Positions 37,380 to 49,416 of a stretch of 64,000 nucleotides of DNA are shown here, piece by piece. The notes beneath the pieces are model-generated. The model worked only from the letters and a program-made list of their open reading frames with translations, was not told where the DNA came from and did not search any database. The stretch comes from Ilex aquifolium (lineage: Eukaryota; Streptophyta; Magnoliopsida; Aquifoliales; Aquifoliaceae). The stretch lies in NCBI GenBank assembly GCA_951799425.1, contig OX637395.1, forward strand, positions 3,386,001 through 3,450,000. The letters are read 5' to 3'. Position 1 is the stretch's first letter. Every line of letters begins with the position of its first letter. A program made the translations under genes and the position numbers.

Positions 37380-37840
37380 GTCATGACCAAAGCAATGAGC
37401 TCGGCTATGGTTAGGCCGAGCTATTCAGGATAACAACGTGGTGCTAAAAAGATGCTTATGATTCAGGCATTCTGTTAAACAAATGGGCATGATCATCGGT
37501 TCGGTAGAGGAAACTATTGGAGAGATTTCAACAACTTCCTAAACAAAATTCCCTAGTTAAGGGAAGGTGTGCCACCTTGAATCGAAAATGATGGAAACCC
37601 TAGCAGGGGGAAGTTCTATAAAGAGCATAATGAGACAAGGTGAAAGGTATATTGAATTATCCTTGCTTTATCATAAGTTACTCATTTTCATTATTGATTT
37701 AAGCATTGGAGTGCCTTCAATCGAAGCACTTCGATCTTAGGTAGTTTATTCGTTTTGCAGGAGGGAAAGACCTGGAGATTAAGTTCAAAACTTGTTCACG
37801 TGAGAGGCAACCTTTATTCACTAATCTGAAGAGGTAATCC
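37380..37840 (+). mobile_element. Gypsy-type LTR fragment
   Basis: 'ttctataaagagc' (TATA-like, about 37613) is followed by 'ttgatttaagcattggagtg', 'cttcgatcttagg' and 'gcaggagggaaagacctgg'. This resembles the R-U5 end of plant Ty3/Gypsy LTRs, which typically carry 'gacttgagcgtcggagtg' and a downstream 'ttgcagg'. No internal domain follows. Likely a solo LTR or remnant. Confidence 0.5.
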
Positions 37841-39031
37841 ATTTTTTCGCCTCTTACATTTATAAACAACAATACATGAGATATTTCAATGACTATATTT
37901 AAAAAAACTTAATGGTTTAACATTTATAACAAAATGGAGGATGTAATTATATTGATAAGCAATATTTGCTTGGATAAGTTTGATAACCAATGACAAAAAA
38001 TAAGTGAAAAATGAGTTAGAAATGTCGCGTATATCACACAATAATATTATGCTGACAAAAGAAAAAAAAGACCAAATTGAGTAATAAAGCCAAATCCCGA
38101 TCAAATTCTGGTTCTGCCCCTGCCCCTGCCCCTGACCCTGACCCTGACCACCGTCATCTAGTTGTTTGTGGGTTCGAATCTTATTTTCTCCCTACTCATT
38201 TAAATATATTCAGAAAGAGAAGTTTAGTTATAATAAATTGTGAGGATAAACCAATGAATCCATTAAATTTTATCAAAGAAATGACTTGACACGGACTAAA
38301 TTAATTACAACACAAATTCAATAAACATGATTTATATGATCTCGACACGACATAGATTAAATTATATATGAATATAAAATATGTATGATATGAGTTTGAA
38401 TATATTTTTAAATAATATAATTAAAATATCACATAAATCTGATACGACCCAACTCATTTCTGTTTGACATATGTGGTCCTTATGGCAGTGTCCTTTGGTT
38501 TGCACTCAACGGAATATTTTCCAGTAAGTTCTGGACTGTTGTCACGTAACACACTCAACTCATAGAGCAGACTCAGAAGATATTTTTTTTGAAGGTAAGG
38601 TATCTTGTGATAATATTTTTCAACCTGCTTTTTTTTTTTTTGCAAAAACTTGCTTTTGTTTTAATAAAAAAAAAAACGATAAAGCATTTCCTTTGTAGAA
38701 AAATACTATTAAAAAGTGGGATGACAAAAAAAAAAATTCTCCATAAAAAATAATAAATATATACAAAATATGAAAAATTTATACAAGACATTTTTTATTA
38801 AATAAAATTAGAGATAAAATACAAAAAGTGATATTCTATGTTGCATAGATACTTCGATCGGGATGACATTTCCTTATCTTATATGTATTGGATATCAATA
38901 CTCGTCGGATGGATATGTATCAAATATTTTTCGTATATATTGAATAATTAATAAAATATTTATCATTATTGAATACTTGTTAGATATACTTCGGATATGC
39001 GTATCTTAACAGTGAATACATTCCTCTTATA
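37841..39031. other. Intergenic DNA, no gene seen
   Basis: Contains a short hexamer array (CCCTGC and CCCTGA units, 38118-38150) and A/T runs. The stretch 38840-39005 has 'ggatatgtatc' words like the element at 41941-42583. Confidence 0.5.
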
Positions 39032-39039
39032 CTTAGCAG

Positions 39040-39694
39040 TAGGGGTGTCTATGGGCCGGGCCAAGCCGGGTTAGGCCTGTGAAATTTTTTTCAGGTCGAC
39101 TCTGGATAGTGTAGGCTCAAACCCTTATCCAAGTGAGTTATTGGGCTAGTCGGGCCGGGTTTCGAGTAGAGGTAGGTTACCCGCAGCCCAACCCGCGAGC
39201 CTATTGGGCTGGCCTGCTTGCGAGTTTTTTTATATACAACTTCATTTAAAAATAATGAATATTTTTGTAACTTAATATTTGTGTAAATTATATTTTTTTA
39301 TCAAAAGTAGAGTCAAAATGGATAAAAATAAAATAATAAATAATTTTATTTTTAATTAGAGGATAAACTACATCCAATAGAATGAATACATTCCAACTCG
39401 GTTGACATATACTCACTTATCTATCATTTGTATTACTCTACTCTTTAAAACTTGTATGTTTAATACATGAAAAAGTGGGCGAGTTGGCTCATGGGCCGGG
39501 CTTTAACAAGTTTTTTTGGACGGGCTATTGGGCCTGGTAATGGGTTTGAGGGCAAACCCAAACCCTCTTTTTAAGAATATTGGGCTCAGGCTCGGGCTCG
39601 GACATGACAACTATCGGGGTTATCAAGTTTCAGACCTATTTTTTTCAGGTTGAATAACGGGACCCGTGAGTAACTCGGCTCATGGACACCCTTA
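39040..39694. mobile_element. hAT-like element with 8-bp TSD
   Basis: The left end TAGGGGTGTCTATGGGCCGG and the inverted right end TAAGGGTGTCCATGAGCCGA match closely. Flanking 8-mers CTTAGCAG (39032-39039) and CTTAGCAA (39695-39702) differ at one base. The interior is non-coding and GC-richer toward the ends ('gggccggg'). Confidence 0.78.
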
Positions 39695-40199
39695 CTTAGC
39701 AACATGGGTGTTGTAATAACCATGATCATACAAATGAGGATTCCTTATTCCAACATGTTCATTTGGATATACATCACGTGTATCACAAGATTTATCAATT
39801 TTCTATAATTTATTTTGCTTGAATAATGAGTTTTTATGACTTATGTCAAAGCAAATGAGTTTATTACAATTAAATGTTAGGTAAAAGTTCAAGACTTCGA
39901 AGGATAACATATTTTCAGTTTTAAAATTACATAAAACATTAAATTCAAAACACTATTAAGCAACCCCTATATGAGCAACATAAATCATTTTGGTTTGAAA
40001 CATATATTTTCTCTTAATCCCTCATATCCTTGGTAACATAATAAAATCCTACAATATATATTTAAATATATATATATATATATATATTAATATTCTATGT
40101 TTTTAAAATTTTATCGTATTACCGTATTCGTGTTGTATAGCACACATATCTTTTATTCGTATACGTGCTTGCTAAGTGGCATTTTCAAAAAAAAATTAT

Positions 40200-40440
40200 G
40201 CGGCACCGAAAAAGATTTCAATGTTGTATTGAAAATCACAATTTTTAAGATTAAGTTATATTTTTTAAATATGAAGTTATAACGTTTTAGTACTAACATT
40301 TCTTTTAAAAGTTATAACTTTCATGATCAATCATAGTAGTTTGAAATCAATTATATCTTTTTGTAATTAAAATTTATATCTCAAAAAATTATAACTAAAT
40401 TTAAAAAATTATAATTTTCGATAGGACACAAAATTCACTA
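40200..40440. repeat. MITE, same family as 6495-7140 and 50490-50735
   Basis: 'cggcaccgaaaaag' and, at the other end, 'aaaaaattataattttcg' bracket a centre with 'ttcatgatcaatcatag'. Non-coding. Confidence 0.55.
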
Positions 40441-41732
40441 TCGGACTCAGGGGCAGATTTAGTATGGGGGCAGTGGGGGAAGTTGCCCCCACTGGAATTT
40501 AAAAAAAAATTGGGACATAGGTGAATTTTTGAAAATTTCAAAAAATTTTGAATCTTGCCCCCACTAAATTTTTTATAAAGTATTGGTGGGGTTAGTGTTA
40601 TTTTCAAACCTTTAAACATAACTTTGGCAGCTCACTCTAGTCTCTGCCACTTTGTCTTTCTTCACCAGCCCTCACTTCTTTTATTCTTTTGATTTTTCGA
40701 AAGCTTTGGTATATTCATCAACAAATCGGTTTACTTGGTTATTGGTATTGAGGTGTATAACAACAATTATCTCACCAAAACCACAAGAACAAGACTCAAG
40801 TAAAACAAAACAGTGGCTGATTTTTGCTAGTGTATCACTTTAATTGTAACACAAAATAAAGCATAAAAATAATACAAAATATGCTGGAGTGAATTACACA
40901 AATTTCACTCCAAAAACTTGTATATTTCAATTAAAAATTCAATACAATAAGACTCAAATACAAGAGAACTAGATCTGAAATTTCAACAACAAATATACAC
41001 AAATATTGTGGATTTATGGATTATATTATTGTGGAACTATGGATTATTTTGATTATGTGTAGTACATTATGTCATTTGTTACAAATTTAATGACAAACTA
41101 TTAAATTTGAATCTAATTAAATAAATTGATTTTTAATCAGCTAGGATAGATTTTCTTATAAGAAAATCAACACTTGAACAATCGCCTCTTAGTCAAGAAA
41201 TAGATGATCTTTTGATGTGAAGTCTTTTTTTTTTTGTACATTGTCATTTATATGAATTACACATCTAAATAACATTTTTTTTGATGGAACTATGCATAAA
41301 AAAATTTATTAATAATATACATTTTTGTGAAAACAATGTTACATTTATATTTTAAATTTAAAAATTTTAGATTAGCGCCATTTAAACAAAATCCTAGCTC
41401 CCGCCCGGACTGTTTTTATTGGGTAATCTGCCGTGGTTGATGGCTGCGCCGCATGGAAACAAAAAAAAGAGCAAAGTTTTTCTTTGCATGCATGTGCTGC
41501 ATGCGACGTGCCCTAGCTAGAGTAACTTATTACAGTACCAGTGGGGTGGGTGAGTGAGGCATCTATCTATCTATATAGATAGATAGGGCCTTCCTCAGAG
41601 CTTCCTGCAAACTCGTTAGTCCTTTGTGTCACACAGAGCAATGTGACAGACAACCCTATACTCAGTTCGAGATGCCAAAAACATGAATCTGTCTTCACAC
41701 CTCTTTTAACTGTCACCTTTATCGATTTTCAC

Positions 41733-41776
<44 letters not shown>

Positions 41777-41940
41777 ATATATATGTTCCTATAGAACGAG
41801 AAGCTTACAGTCCTGTACAGAAGTAGCTATACAGCACTGTAGATGCATGTACGTATGTTGACTTACCTGAATACTAATTCTGTAGCTTACCACATAAGCT
41901 GGCACAACCCCATTTTTTTGTCTCATATTTACTTACCCCA
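40441..41940. other. No gene supported; hairpin and GA tract
   Basis: 40450-40600 is a repeat with 'gttgcccccactgg' and 'cttgcccccacta'. 41564-41587 is a near-perfect (ATCT)n/(AGAT)n hairpin next to a promoter-like, GC-richer patch (41390-41640). (GA)n occupies 41738-41775. No credible exon follows. Confidence 0.45.
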
Positions 41941-42583
41941 TATGAAGCATGGATACTTCGTTGATGTTGACGTACCCGTATCGGATACCTTATCGGATAC
42001 GATATTTGTCGGATACTCGATGATACGTATCGGATACACCTTCTACGTATCCGATAATAATTAAATATTAGGATACTTCACGGATACTTTTGTAGTCGAG
42101 CAACATATATAATTTTTTAGTTGAACTTTTAACATCTCTTTTCAAATTCACATACCATACAATACATTAACAAAAAATTCTTATTACTTCAAAGGTACAT
42201 GAGTGTTTTTTAAGTATTATCTCATGTCAAAAGAGCATAAAATAAAGCTATTTCATTATAATCTTAGCAAAATTACTTTTAAATACTAGGTAAATATATT
42301 AGTTTTGATTCCTTTAATTAGTCACTTCACTTTGTGAATATACCACAACGACACGATATATATTTTCTTGAAATTAAAAAGAATTACTATTTTTTCTTAT
42401 TATATGTTAAAGAACTACCAAAATATATAAGTATTAAGTTGGTTGAAAATAATAAAAATATTAAATATATTTTATTATAACTGTATCTTGGCTGTACCTG
42501 TATCCTATTTTTTTAGATTTTGTCGTATCGCCGTATCCGTATCGTATTGTACCAGTATCCCATATCCGTATCCGTGCTTCATA
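41941..42583. mobile_element. TIR element with TATGAAGCA termini
   Basis: It begins TATGAAGCATGGATACTTCG and ends with the near-inverse 'atccgtgcttcata'. The interior is dense in 'cgtatccgtatc' and 'tatcggatac' motifs. Superfamily not assigned; the TSD is short or unclear (flanks ACCCCA and ACCCCC). Confidence 0.6.
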
Positions 42584-43366
42584 ACCCCCAAAAAAAAGTG
42601 GGTTATTTCCACCCTTAAAATATTCATCCCCACTTTATTTACTATTTTCACTCAATTTTATATTCATTTTAGTGATTAGTCAACCCTAAATCTAAAATAA
42701 CCACCTACGCCATCAAACCCACCCAGCCCCCAAATCTCCACCACCCCACATCCACCATTGTCACCACCTAGGTGACGATAACGTGGTAATGAAACAAATA
42801 TTGGATGATGTTGATTACCAAATGGTGAAGATTTTAAGCGAAATATAATAAATGAACTAGAAGAGTTGAGATTTTATATTGTGGTCGTATAGTCGAAAAC
42901 AGGGGCAATTGAGGTTGAGAATAAGTTGTTGAAGACTATGATTGATTCATTAACTTGATTGGTTTTGTTAATAATAACTTATTATCTCATTTTTCATATG
43001 TTAGTTTAGACAATTGATTTTAGATTTTCTTACTAAAATTGAGGCTAAGGTGTTAGGGTTTTTAATGGAGGGTGGAATGAGGTTAGAAAACAAATGTTTA
43101 ATCACTTATATCGGGATGAACAAACGAAAAAATAATTTAAAGTGGGGTGGAAGTAGAAATAAAGTGGAAATGAATATTTTAGGGGTGGGAATAGCCCCAC
43201 CCAAAAAAAAGGGTGGCTATTTTCACCTCATAAATTTCTATTTCCACCCCATTAAAATTTTTAAAATCAAACTACTAAGTCCACTTTTTTTTTTTTGACC
43301 TATTCCATTTTAATTAAGTTCACCCCATGCTATACAGACTTTTGATAGAAAGTTAACTTTCTATCT

Positions 43367-43651
43367 AAGGATGTTAATCGAGCTGAGTTTTATGAGTTTG
43401 AATTCAACCTTGACAAGTTTGTTTTTTTTTAAACGAGCCAAAAAATTTATTCAAATTCGGCTTGTTTAGAACTCGAGCTGAGCCCGAAACTTGACTATTT
43501 TACATATAAACAAGCTGAGCCTTTTAGGCTCGTTTAGAAAAACAAGCCTAAAAAAATTGTTTAAACTCAGCTCGTTTAAAACACAAGTCGAGCTCGAGCC
43601 AAATCTTATCTGAGTCGAGCCCGAGTAGCTCGTCTCGATTAACACCCCTAC
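43367..43651. mobile_element. hAT-like MITE, 'gagctcgag' family
   Basis: The termini AAGGATGTTAATCGAGCTGA and, inverted, GTAGGGGTGTTAATCGAGAC match. Flanking 8-mers are TTCTATCT (43359-43366) and TTTTATCT (43652-43659), one mismatch. It is the best-preserved copy of the family also seen at 12130, 47097 and 62755. Confidence 0.75.
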
Positions 43652-43721
43652 TTTTATCTTCTCAAAATTAGGATTTCATTGATTATTTCCTCTCACACGC
43701 CTCACACGAAAGAGTTTTTCC

Positions 43722-43864
43722 AATATGGATTTCTCTAACGAAATACATGTTAGTATTATTTCTCAGTTTAATTTTTTTTTTGATTTCATGTGTGTGTGTG
43801 TGTGTTTTTTTTTTGGTGTTTTAGTATTTTGTCAAGCTTAATTATTTTTTATTTAGGATTTACA

Positions 43865-43895
<31 letters not shown>

Positions 43896-44853
43896 GGTGT
43901 ATTCATACAAGTTTGCAACAAGAAGGAAAAACAAAACATTGTAAATTCATTGGTTATTTATAACTGTACATATAAATTATTCTCATAGGTATACTCAACA
44001 GATTTCTTTGATCCAGCTTGTGTCCATTCAAAGAGAAGTTAATACTCTTGTCCACACTATAGCAATACAAGCTACTCCTCATGTTAATGTAATGAAAATT
44101 GTTTTGACAGAAGTTAAATAGGCTTGGATAATGTACAAATATGAAAAAAAATTAATGAAATGAGAATATTCGTTGGATTAAAATAGTCCCACCCAAAAAA
44201 AAAAATCTTAGTCCCATATCATTATCATGAAACAAGCTGTACACATTACTTATACAAAAATGTCTTACGTGATTTCTCATGATCATAAGCAAATTTGTAC
44301 AGAATTTGTGAAATATTACATTGAAATGTGTCGTATACAATACTTGTACATAGTAACTATAACCAAAGTTCTCTTGTCGTATACAATACTTGTTTGTACT
44401 TGTTTGTACATAGTAACTATAACCAAAGTTCTCTTGTCGTATACAATACTTGTTTGTACATAGTAAGTATAATCAAAGTTGTCTTGGTCGCAATTAAATT
44501 TCTGTAGAATTTGTGAAATATTACATTGAAATGTGTCCTATACTATTTGTACATAGTAACTACAACCATTGTTCTCATTGTCGCAAGTAAATTTCTGTAA
44601 ATTTTGACCTTCGCACCGTACATATTACTTATATAAAAAGTGACTTTATAAGTTAATTTGGTTTGATATGCATAATGCAATTGCCGACCAGTTATGTACT
44701 GGAAATGTACTGGTGTCCATCAAAAAGCATGATCCCTTGCATGAAGTTGATCCAAACACACCATTAACTCCATCTATTCCTGCCAGCAAAAACCCAACTC
44801 CAAGGACACAGCTTGATTGCATAATCTCTAGAGTACCACCATTCATTTTGTAA
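43722..44853 (+). other. Degraded coding-like patches, unrecognised
   Basis: ATG 43724 begins MDFSNEIH. After an AG at 43989, a frame to 44120 reads QQISLIQLVSIQREVNTLVH then TIAIQATPHVNVMKIVLTEVK and a stop. At 44668-44853 a 61-aa frame begins MHNAIADQLCTGNVLV. These have gene-like composition and may be relics of one captured or transposon gene; the 'AIADQL' ending style faintly recalls PIF/Harbinger transposases, but this is a guess. Much of the rest is microsatellite. Confidence 0.25.
44341..44495. repeat. Tandem repeat, exact 60-bp period, about 2.5 copies
   Basis: 44341-44400 and 44401-44460 are almost identical ('tagtaactataaccaaagtt', 'ctcttgtcgtatacaatact'); the third copy decays after about 30 bp. 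Confidence 0.9.
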
Positions 44854-44859
44854 CGAAGT

Positions 44860-45776
44860 GACTCAACATTTTACCTTTAAGGGCAAATTTTGTGGAGAAA
44901 GCTCCTTTACATGTTTCCATTATATATGATGATGGATGTGATAGTTCTCAATTATGTTTGAGAAGTGACACCCATCTTTTTCACCAAACTTATTTCAAGG
45001 AACCTCTAATTATAATATTCAAAAATTATTTTTTAACATTATATATATATTTTTTTTTTCGTTTTTCGTTTTCATTTTTTAAAAAGTAAAAACATAACAC
45101 GGGATGTAAGTTTTTTATTTTATCTTATATCTTATAATTATTATAATCAATGATCAAAATTTACGATTATTTGTCACTTTCGATATGATATCAAAAATAA
45201 AAATAAAAATAAAAAAAATTTTAGTGCCATAGCCTTATTCGACTTTTCCAACATGTTGTACCAAAAAGCGAGTTTTTCTAAAAATAGAGAAGAGGTGAAC
45301 ACTTCACTAAACTATCTCATTTTAGCCTCAAACATGTTAATAGAAAATAATGTGAGGACAATATTGTTACATGTATAAGGCTACGATAACCTACAATGTA
45401 CTATGCCAATAATTAATTCAAAATTTTAATTTTAATTTGAATTATAAAAATAATAAAGTAATAAAAAAAATTTACACAATCATTTTTATTAGATAAAAAG
45501 TAAAAATATAATATCAAAAAGTAATATATTATAAAGGATCTCTGTCCTCTGTTTCGACCTGCGTCCTCCGTATCTCTGCATGGGAGAAGCACCTTGAGTG
45601 GTCAAATCGGGAAACTTGAAAGTGTTGTTACTTTTTGTTGTAATCTGACAATTATTTCTATTAGCAAAAGAAAAAATAAAAGACTGATAATTATTTGAGA
45701 TTGTGGTACCTTTATGGTAAATTATCTTTGTCATCTTTATTTTTGGGGTCGAAACAAAAACTAAGTACCACCAAAT
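44860..45776. other. Intergenic DNA, no gene seen
   Basis: AT-rich throughout. The short GC-richer piece at 45535-45600 gives no conserved frame. Confidence 0.5.
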
Positions 45777-46325
45777 TGGCTTTTGTTTGGTTTGCGTTTC
45801 AGTATTTAAAAATTATTTTTGTGCAGAGTTTTGAAAAATTATTTTTAGTGTTTTTTGTGTCGTAAAATTTGTTTGATTAAATAATTGTAAAAACAGTTCT
45901 GCAAAATAAAAAATATTAAAAATTAATGAAAACAGAAATGTGATGGTGTGGTGAACGTAGTGGTGGTGATGGAAATGTGGTAGTGGTGGTTGTGAGAGTG
46001 TGATGGTGATGGTGATGGTGGTGGTGATGGTGGAAGTGTGGACGAGGTGACCACGGTGTGGTGGATATGGCGTTGGTGGTCATCGAAGTATGGTGGTGGT
46101 GTGGTGGACATCATGGTGGTGGTGAGAGTGTGGTGGTGGTGGTATTTTCTAATTTTTGGAAAAGTTATTTCCAAAAACACACAAAACAACTCTAACTTAT
46201 TTTTTATTTCTACCCAGTTTTTGTTTTTAGTTTTCAAAAAATAAAAACAAAAAATAACTGACTTTCTTTTCTTTCAGAAATTGTTTCCAAAAATAGAAAA
46301 TAATTTCTAAGATGCAAACCAAAAA
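45777..46325. repeat. TIR element with an internal GGT-rich minisatellite
   Basis: 'ggcttttgtttggtttgcgt' at the left pairs with the inverse of 'gatgcaaaccaaaaaggg' at the right, and 'aaattatttttg' motifs are mirrored. The centre (45940-46140) is a (GTGGTGATG)n array. The His/Pro- and Trp-rich frames over it are artefacts. Confidence 0.6.
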
Positions 46326-47088
46326 GGGTTATATCTTCAAAGTTCGAATATTTTTCATCACATAAAAAATTGAATTTAAGTAATATGCATTATTAGCTGA
46401 TAATTGATTATAGTATTCGTGATTTATATTATAATTATGAGTCCAACAAATACTTGATTTGTAGGATTACAAAAATCCCTTACCTTGCCTTCTTCCCTTG
46501 AGTTATTTCATGCAGAACAAGAAGCTACCAAGTTCAAGAACTCTAGGAAAAAAATAGATCCATGCCGAGTTGCAAATTTAAACGAATGCATTTAGTTTCC
46601 TTTTTTTACTTTTATAAAACTCTTAAATTAGGCTTAATCCAAGTTCTTCAACCTGGGTATTCTTTTTTTTTTGTTGGGGGGTGGGGGGAGAGTCTTTGAC
46701 CCAATTATTACTCATGCTTAAATTTATAATTTTGGCTTACCTAACTCAAACTTAAATTTGGGATTGATCCCCGGGTCAAAATTCATGTTCAAGTGGAGAT
46801 CAATTCAATTTTGACCATTTGGAGATACAACTTCGATGATGATCAGGTTTAATTTGAGTTGAATCAAATTCACTAATTTTGATTGATCGTATCGAAAACC
46901 TGCGATTCTAACTTGGTTACTGTGTGAACTTCATTTGATCGAATTGAAACTTTTTAATCCAATTCAAATCTTAGTACTAAATCCATAACTCTCTCTAAAC
47001 TTCGAATATTTTTGGTTGAGCTCAGTTAAATTCGATTGACCCACCTGAGTTACATCTTTATTTTAGGGAAGGCCTATTTAGTCGTCGT
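46326..47088. other. Intergenic DNA, no gene seen
   Basis: Degraded AT-rich sequence; a T-run and G-run lie at 46663-46688. No conserved frame. Confidence 0.5.
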
Positions 47089-47096
47089 GTTAAAGT

Positions 47097-47415
47097 TAGA
47101 GCTAATAATTAAGCCGAACTACTCGTGCTCAATTTGGGCTCAACTCGGATAAAACTCAACTTGAGTTTTAAACGAGCTGAGTTTAAACAATTTTTTATAC
47201 TCGTTTAGAAAGCGAACCTAAAAAACTTGTCTCGAGCTTGAAAATTTGGCTCGTTTATGTGTAAAATAATCGAATTACTTGGGTTTGATTCAAATTCGGC
47301 TCGTTTTGAACTCAGCTTGAACTCGACTTATTTTCTAAATAAGCAGAGCTTAAATAATAGTTTAGACTCGTTTAAAAAAACGAGCTCGTAAAGTTCGACT
47401 TAATTATCAATTCTA
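47097..47415. mobile_element. hAT-like MITE, 'gagctcgag' family
   Basis: The termini TAGAGCTAATAATTAAGCCG and, inverted, TAGAATTGATAATTAAGTCG match. The TSD is GTTAAAGT (47089-47096) against ATTAAAGT (47416-47423). Interior as in 43367-43651. Confidence 0.72.
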
Positions 47416-47423
47416 ATTAAAGT

Positions 47424-48202
47424 TTGTTGATCGAATTTACAGAAGGAAAAAAAAAAAGTGTACGAAGGATATCATATGGCATTGGCATTGGCATTGGTGG
47501 ACCTAGAAAACTTGACTTCGGGCACAAAGGTAATAATAGCAATTGCAGAGGATAGTTGCCCGCCATTTAAGGCTTTATTAACCCTAGGGTTAAACAATGT
47601 TTGGAAACCGAGAAAAGCCTTACACAATACCACACCCTCTTAACTGTGAAAACAACTGGTGAATGTGTGAAGGCTAATGACCCCATGCACACGTCCCTTT
47701 CTCACTCCTCTCCCCCATGTCTGTCCTCTCTCTCTCTCTCTCATACACACACATCCATCGGGAATGCCAACCATACATTTTCTTTCCCCTTCTCTCTCTC
47801 ATTCCTACGGCTCATCTTATGATACTTCAACAACTTGTGCAACCTACATACATGTATGAACAATAAACAATAAGAAGAAATAAAGAGAGAGAGACTCTAC
47901 TGAAAAAAATAATTCTGAACTGTTACTTAAAATAAATAAAAATAAAGTTTACACATGTTAGTTTGTGATTGGACACAAAGAGTATATACCATAGTTCAAA
48001 CTACAGAAAAAAAAAGACCAAATCATCTCTATTATATTTTTGCTAAATTTTGTTTAAGGGTAGATTAATCACCTTGTGTGGGAGAGAGACACATTTATAA
48101 ATAATGAGTATCACTTAAATTAATAATAAATAATTTACTATTGCATAAAATTGAACAAAGTGTAATAGAGAGATAGAAAAACACACTCTCTTGCTTTGTT
48201 TG
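47424..48202 (+). other. Distal upstream region of the YABBY gene
   Basis: Contains a (GGCATT)n run (47477-47495) and CT/CA tracts (47706-47755). The 61-aa frame at 47458-47643 is unconserved-looking and I do not call it. Confidence 0.4.
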
Positions 48203-48372
48203 ATTATATATACTATAGTGGGTCTCTCTCTCTCTCTCACTTGTATTGATAACTCATAACATTCAGAAGATCAGATCCAAGGCGGTTAATCTGTTACCAA
48301 TCAATCTATCCCTACAACGATCAGTCAATCTATCAATCAATCAAATCAACTTCAGAAATTCCAAGAGAGAGA
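48203..48372 (+). promoter_or_regulatory. YABBY core promoter and 5'UTR
   Basis: A TATA-like 'attatatatactatag' (48203-48218) is followed at once by a (CT)n tract (48223-48238), then a leader with 'atcaatctatc' repeats up to ATG 48373. TATA plus pyrimidine patch is a usual plant promoter layout. Confidence 0.55.
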
Positions 48373-49335
48373 ATGTCATCTTCATCTGCCTTTTCACCGG
48401 ATCACCACCACCACCTATCTCCCACCGAACAGCTCTGTTACGTCCATTGCAACTTCTGTGACACTGTCCTCGCGGTACCACTTTCTCTCTCTTTTCTGCC
48501 TGCATGAAAAATCATAATCTTTTCATCTTTTTACTTCAGCCCTTTATAATCCTCTTCTGTTATGCTTCTTTTGATGTGTTGTAGGTGAGTGTTCCTTGCA
48601 CCAGTTTGTTCAAAACTGTTACTGTTCGATGCGGTCACTGCACCAACCTGTTGTCTGTGAACATGCGAGGCCTTCTTCTTCCTGCAGCTAATCAGATTCA
48701 ACTTGGACAAGCTCTCTTTTCCCCTCAAAATCTTATGGTACATGAAAAAATTTAGGGTTCTCAAATGTGACTATAAAAGTTTTCTTCACCCAATCAGCTT
48801 CCTTAGTTTCTTTCCTACTCAAAACATTCTTCTATATGTAAAAAAATTAGGGTTCTAATTGAGACATGAGGAAGTTACCATCATCCATTGGCTCCATTTT
48901 GAACATGTTATCTTTTAATTTTTCTTCCCAAATCCTTTGACATGCCATATTAGTGTCTTATAATAATGTAAATTTTGTTGAATATATTTGTATATTTGTT
49001 CTTCCATGTGATAACAATATGTTTTTCTTGGCTGTTGGGTACTTATTTCGGGGTAATGTCATATGTTTTTTCTTGGATATTTGGTGTATAAATCAGGAGG
49101 AAATTCGAAGCTCGCAGTCAAATTTGTTGATGAATCAGCCCAACCCCAATGAGTCACTCATGCCAGTTCGAGGAGTTGATGAGCTTCCTAAGCCCCCAGT
49201 AGCTAACAGACGTGAGACTCCACTTCTTTTCTGTCTTCAATCAAAGTAAATTTACTAGTTTAAGCAGCTATTGCAACTATTTTCTGGGCCTTTGTTTGAA
49301 CATTATTTCTTCTGCTCTTCATATATCTACACACA

Positions 49336-49416
<81 letters not shown>

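Noticed and set aside
38118..38150. CCCTGA/CCCTGC hexamers as interstitial telomere
   Set aside because: The plant telomere unit is CCCTAAA. These hexamers do not match and the run is only about 33 bp.
41390..41860. GC-richer promoter-like patch considered as a miRNA gene
   Set aside because: The only strong hairpin is the (ATCT)/(AGAT) microsatellite, and no known plant miRNA sequence was recognised.
44341..44495. Regular 60-bp repeats considered as a CRISPR-like array
   Set aside because: The repeat and spacer are the same in each copy: a plain tandem duplication in plant DNA, with no cas genes.
45923..46244. His/Thr/Pro-rich and Trp/Val-rich frames
   Set aside because: Translations of the GTGGTGATG minisatellite in opposite strands.
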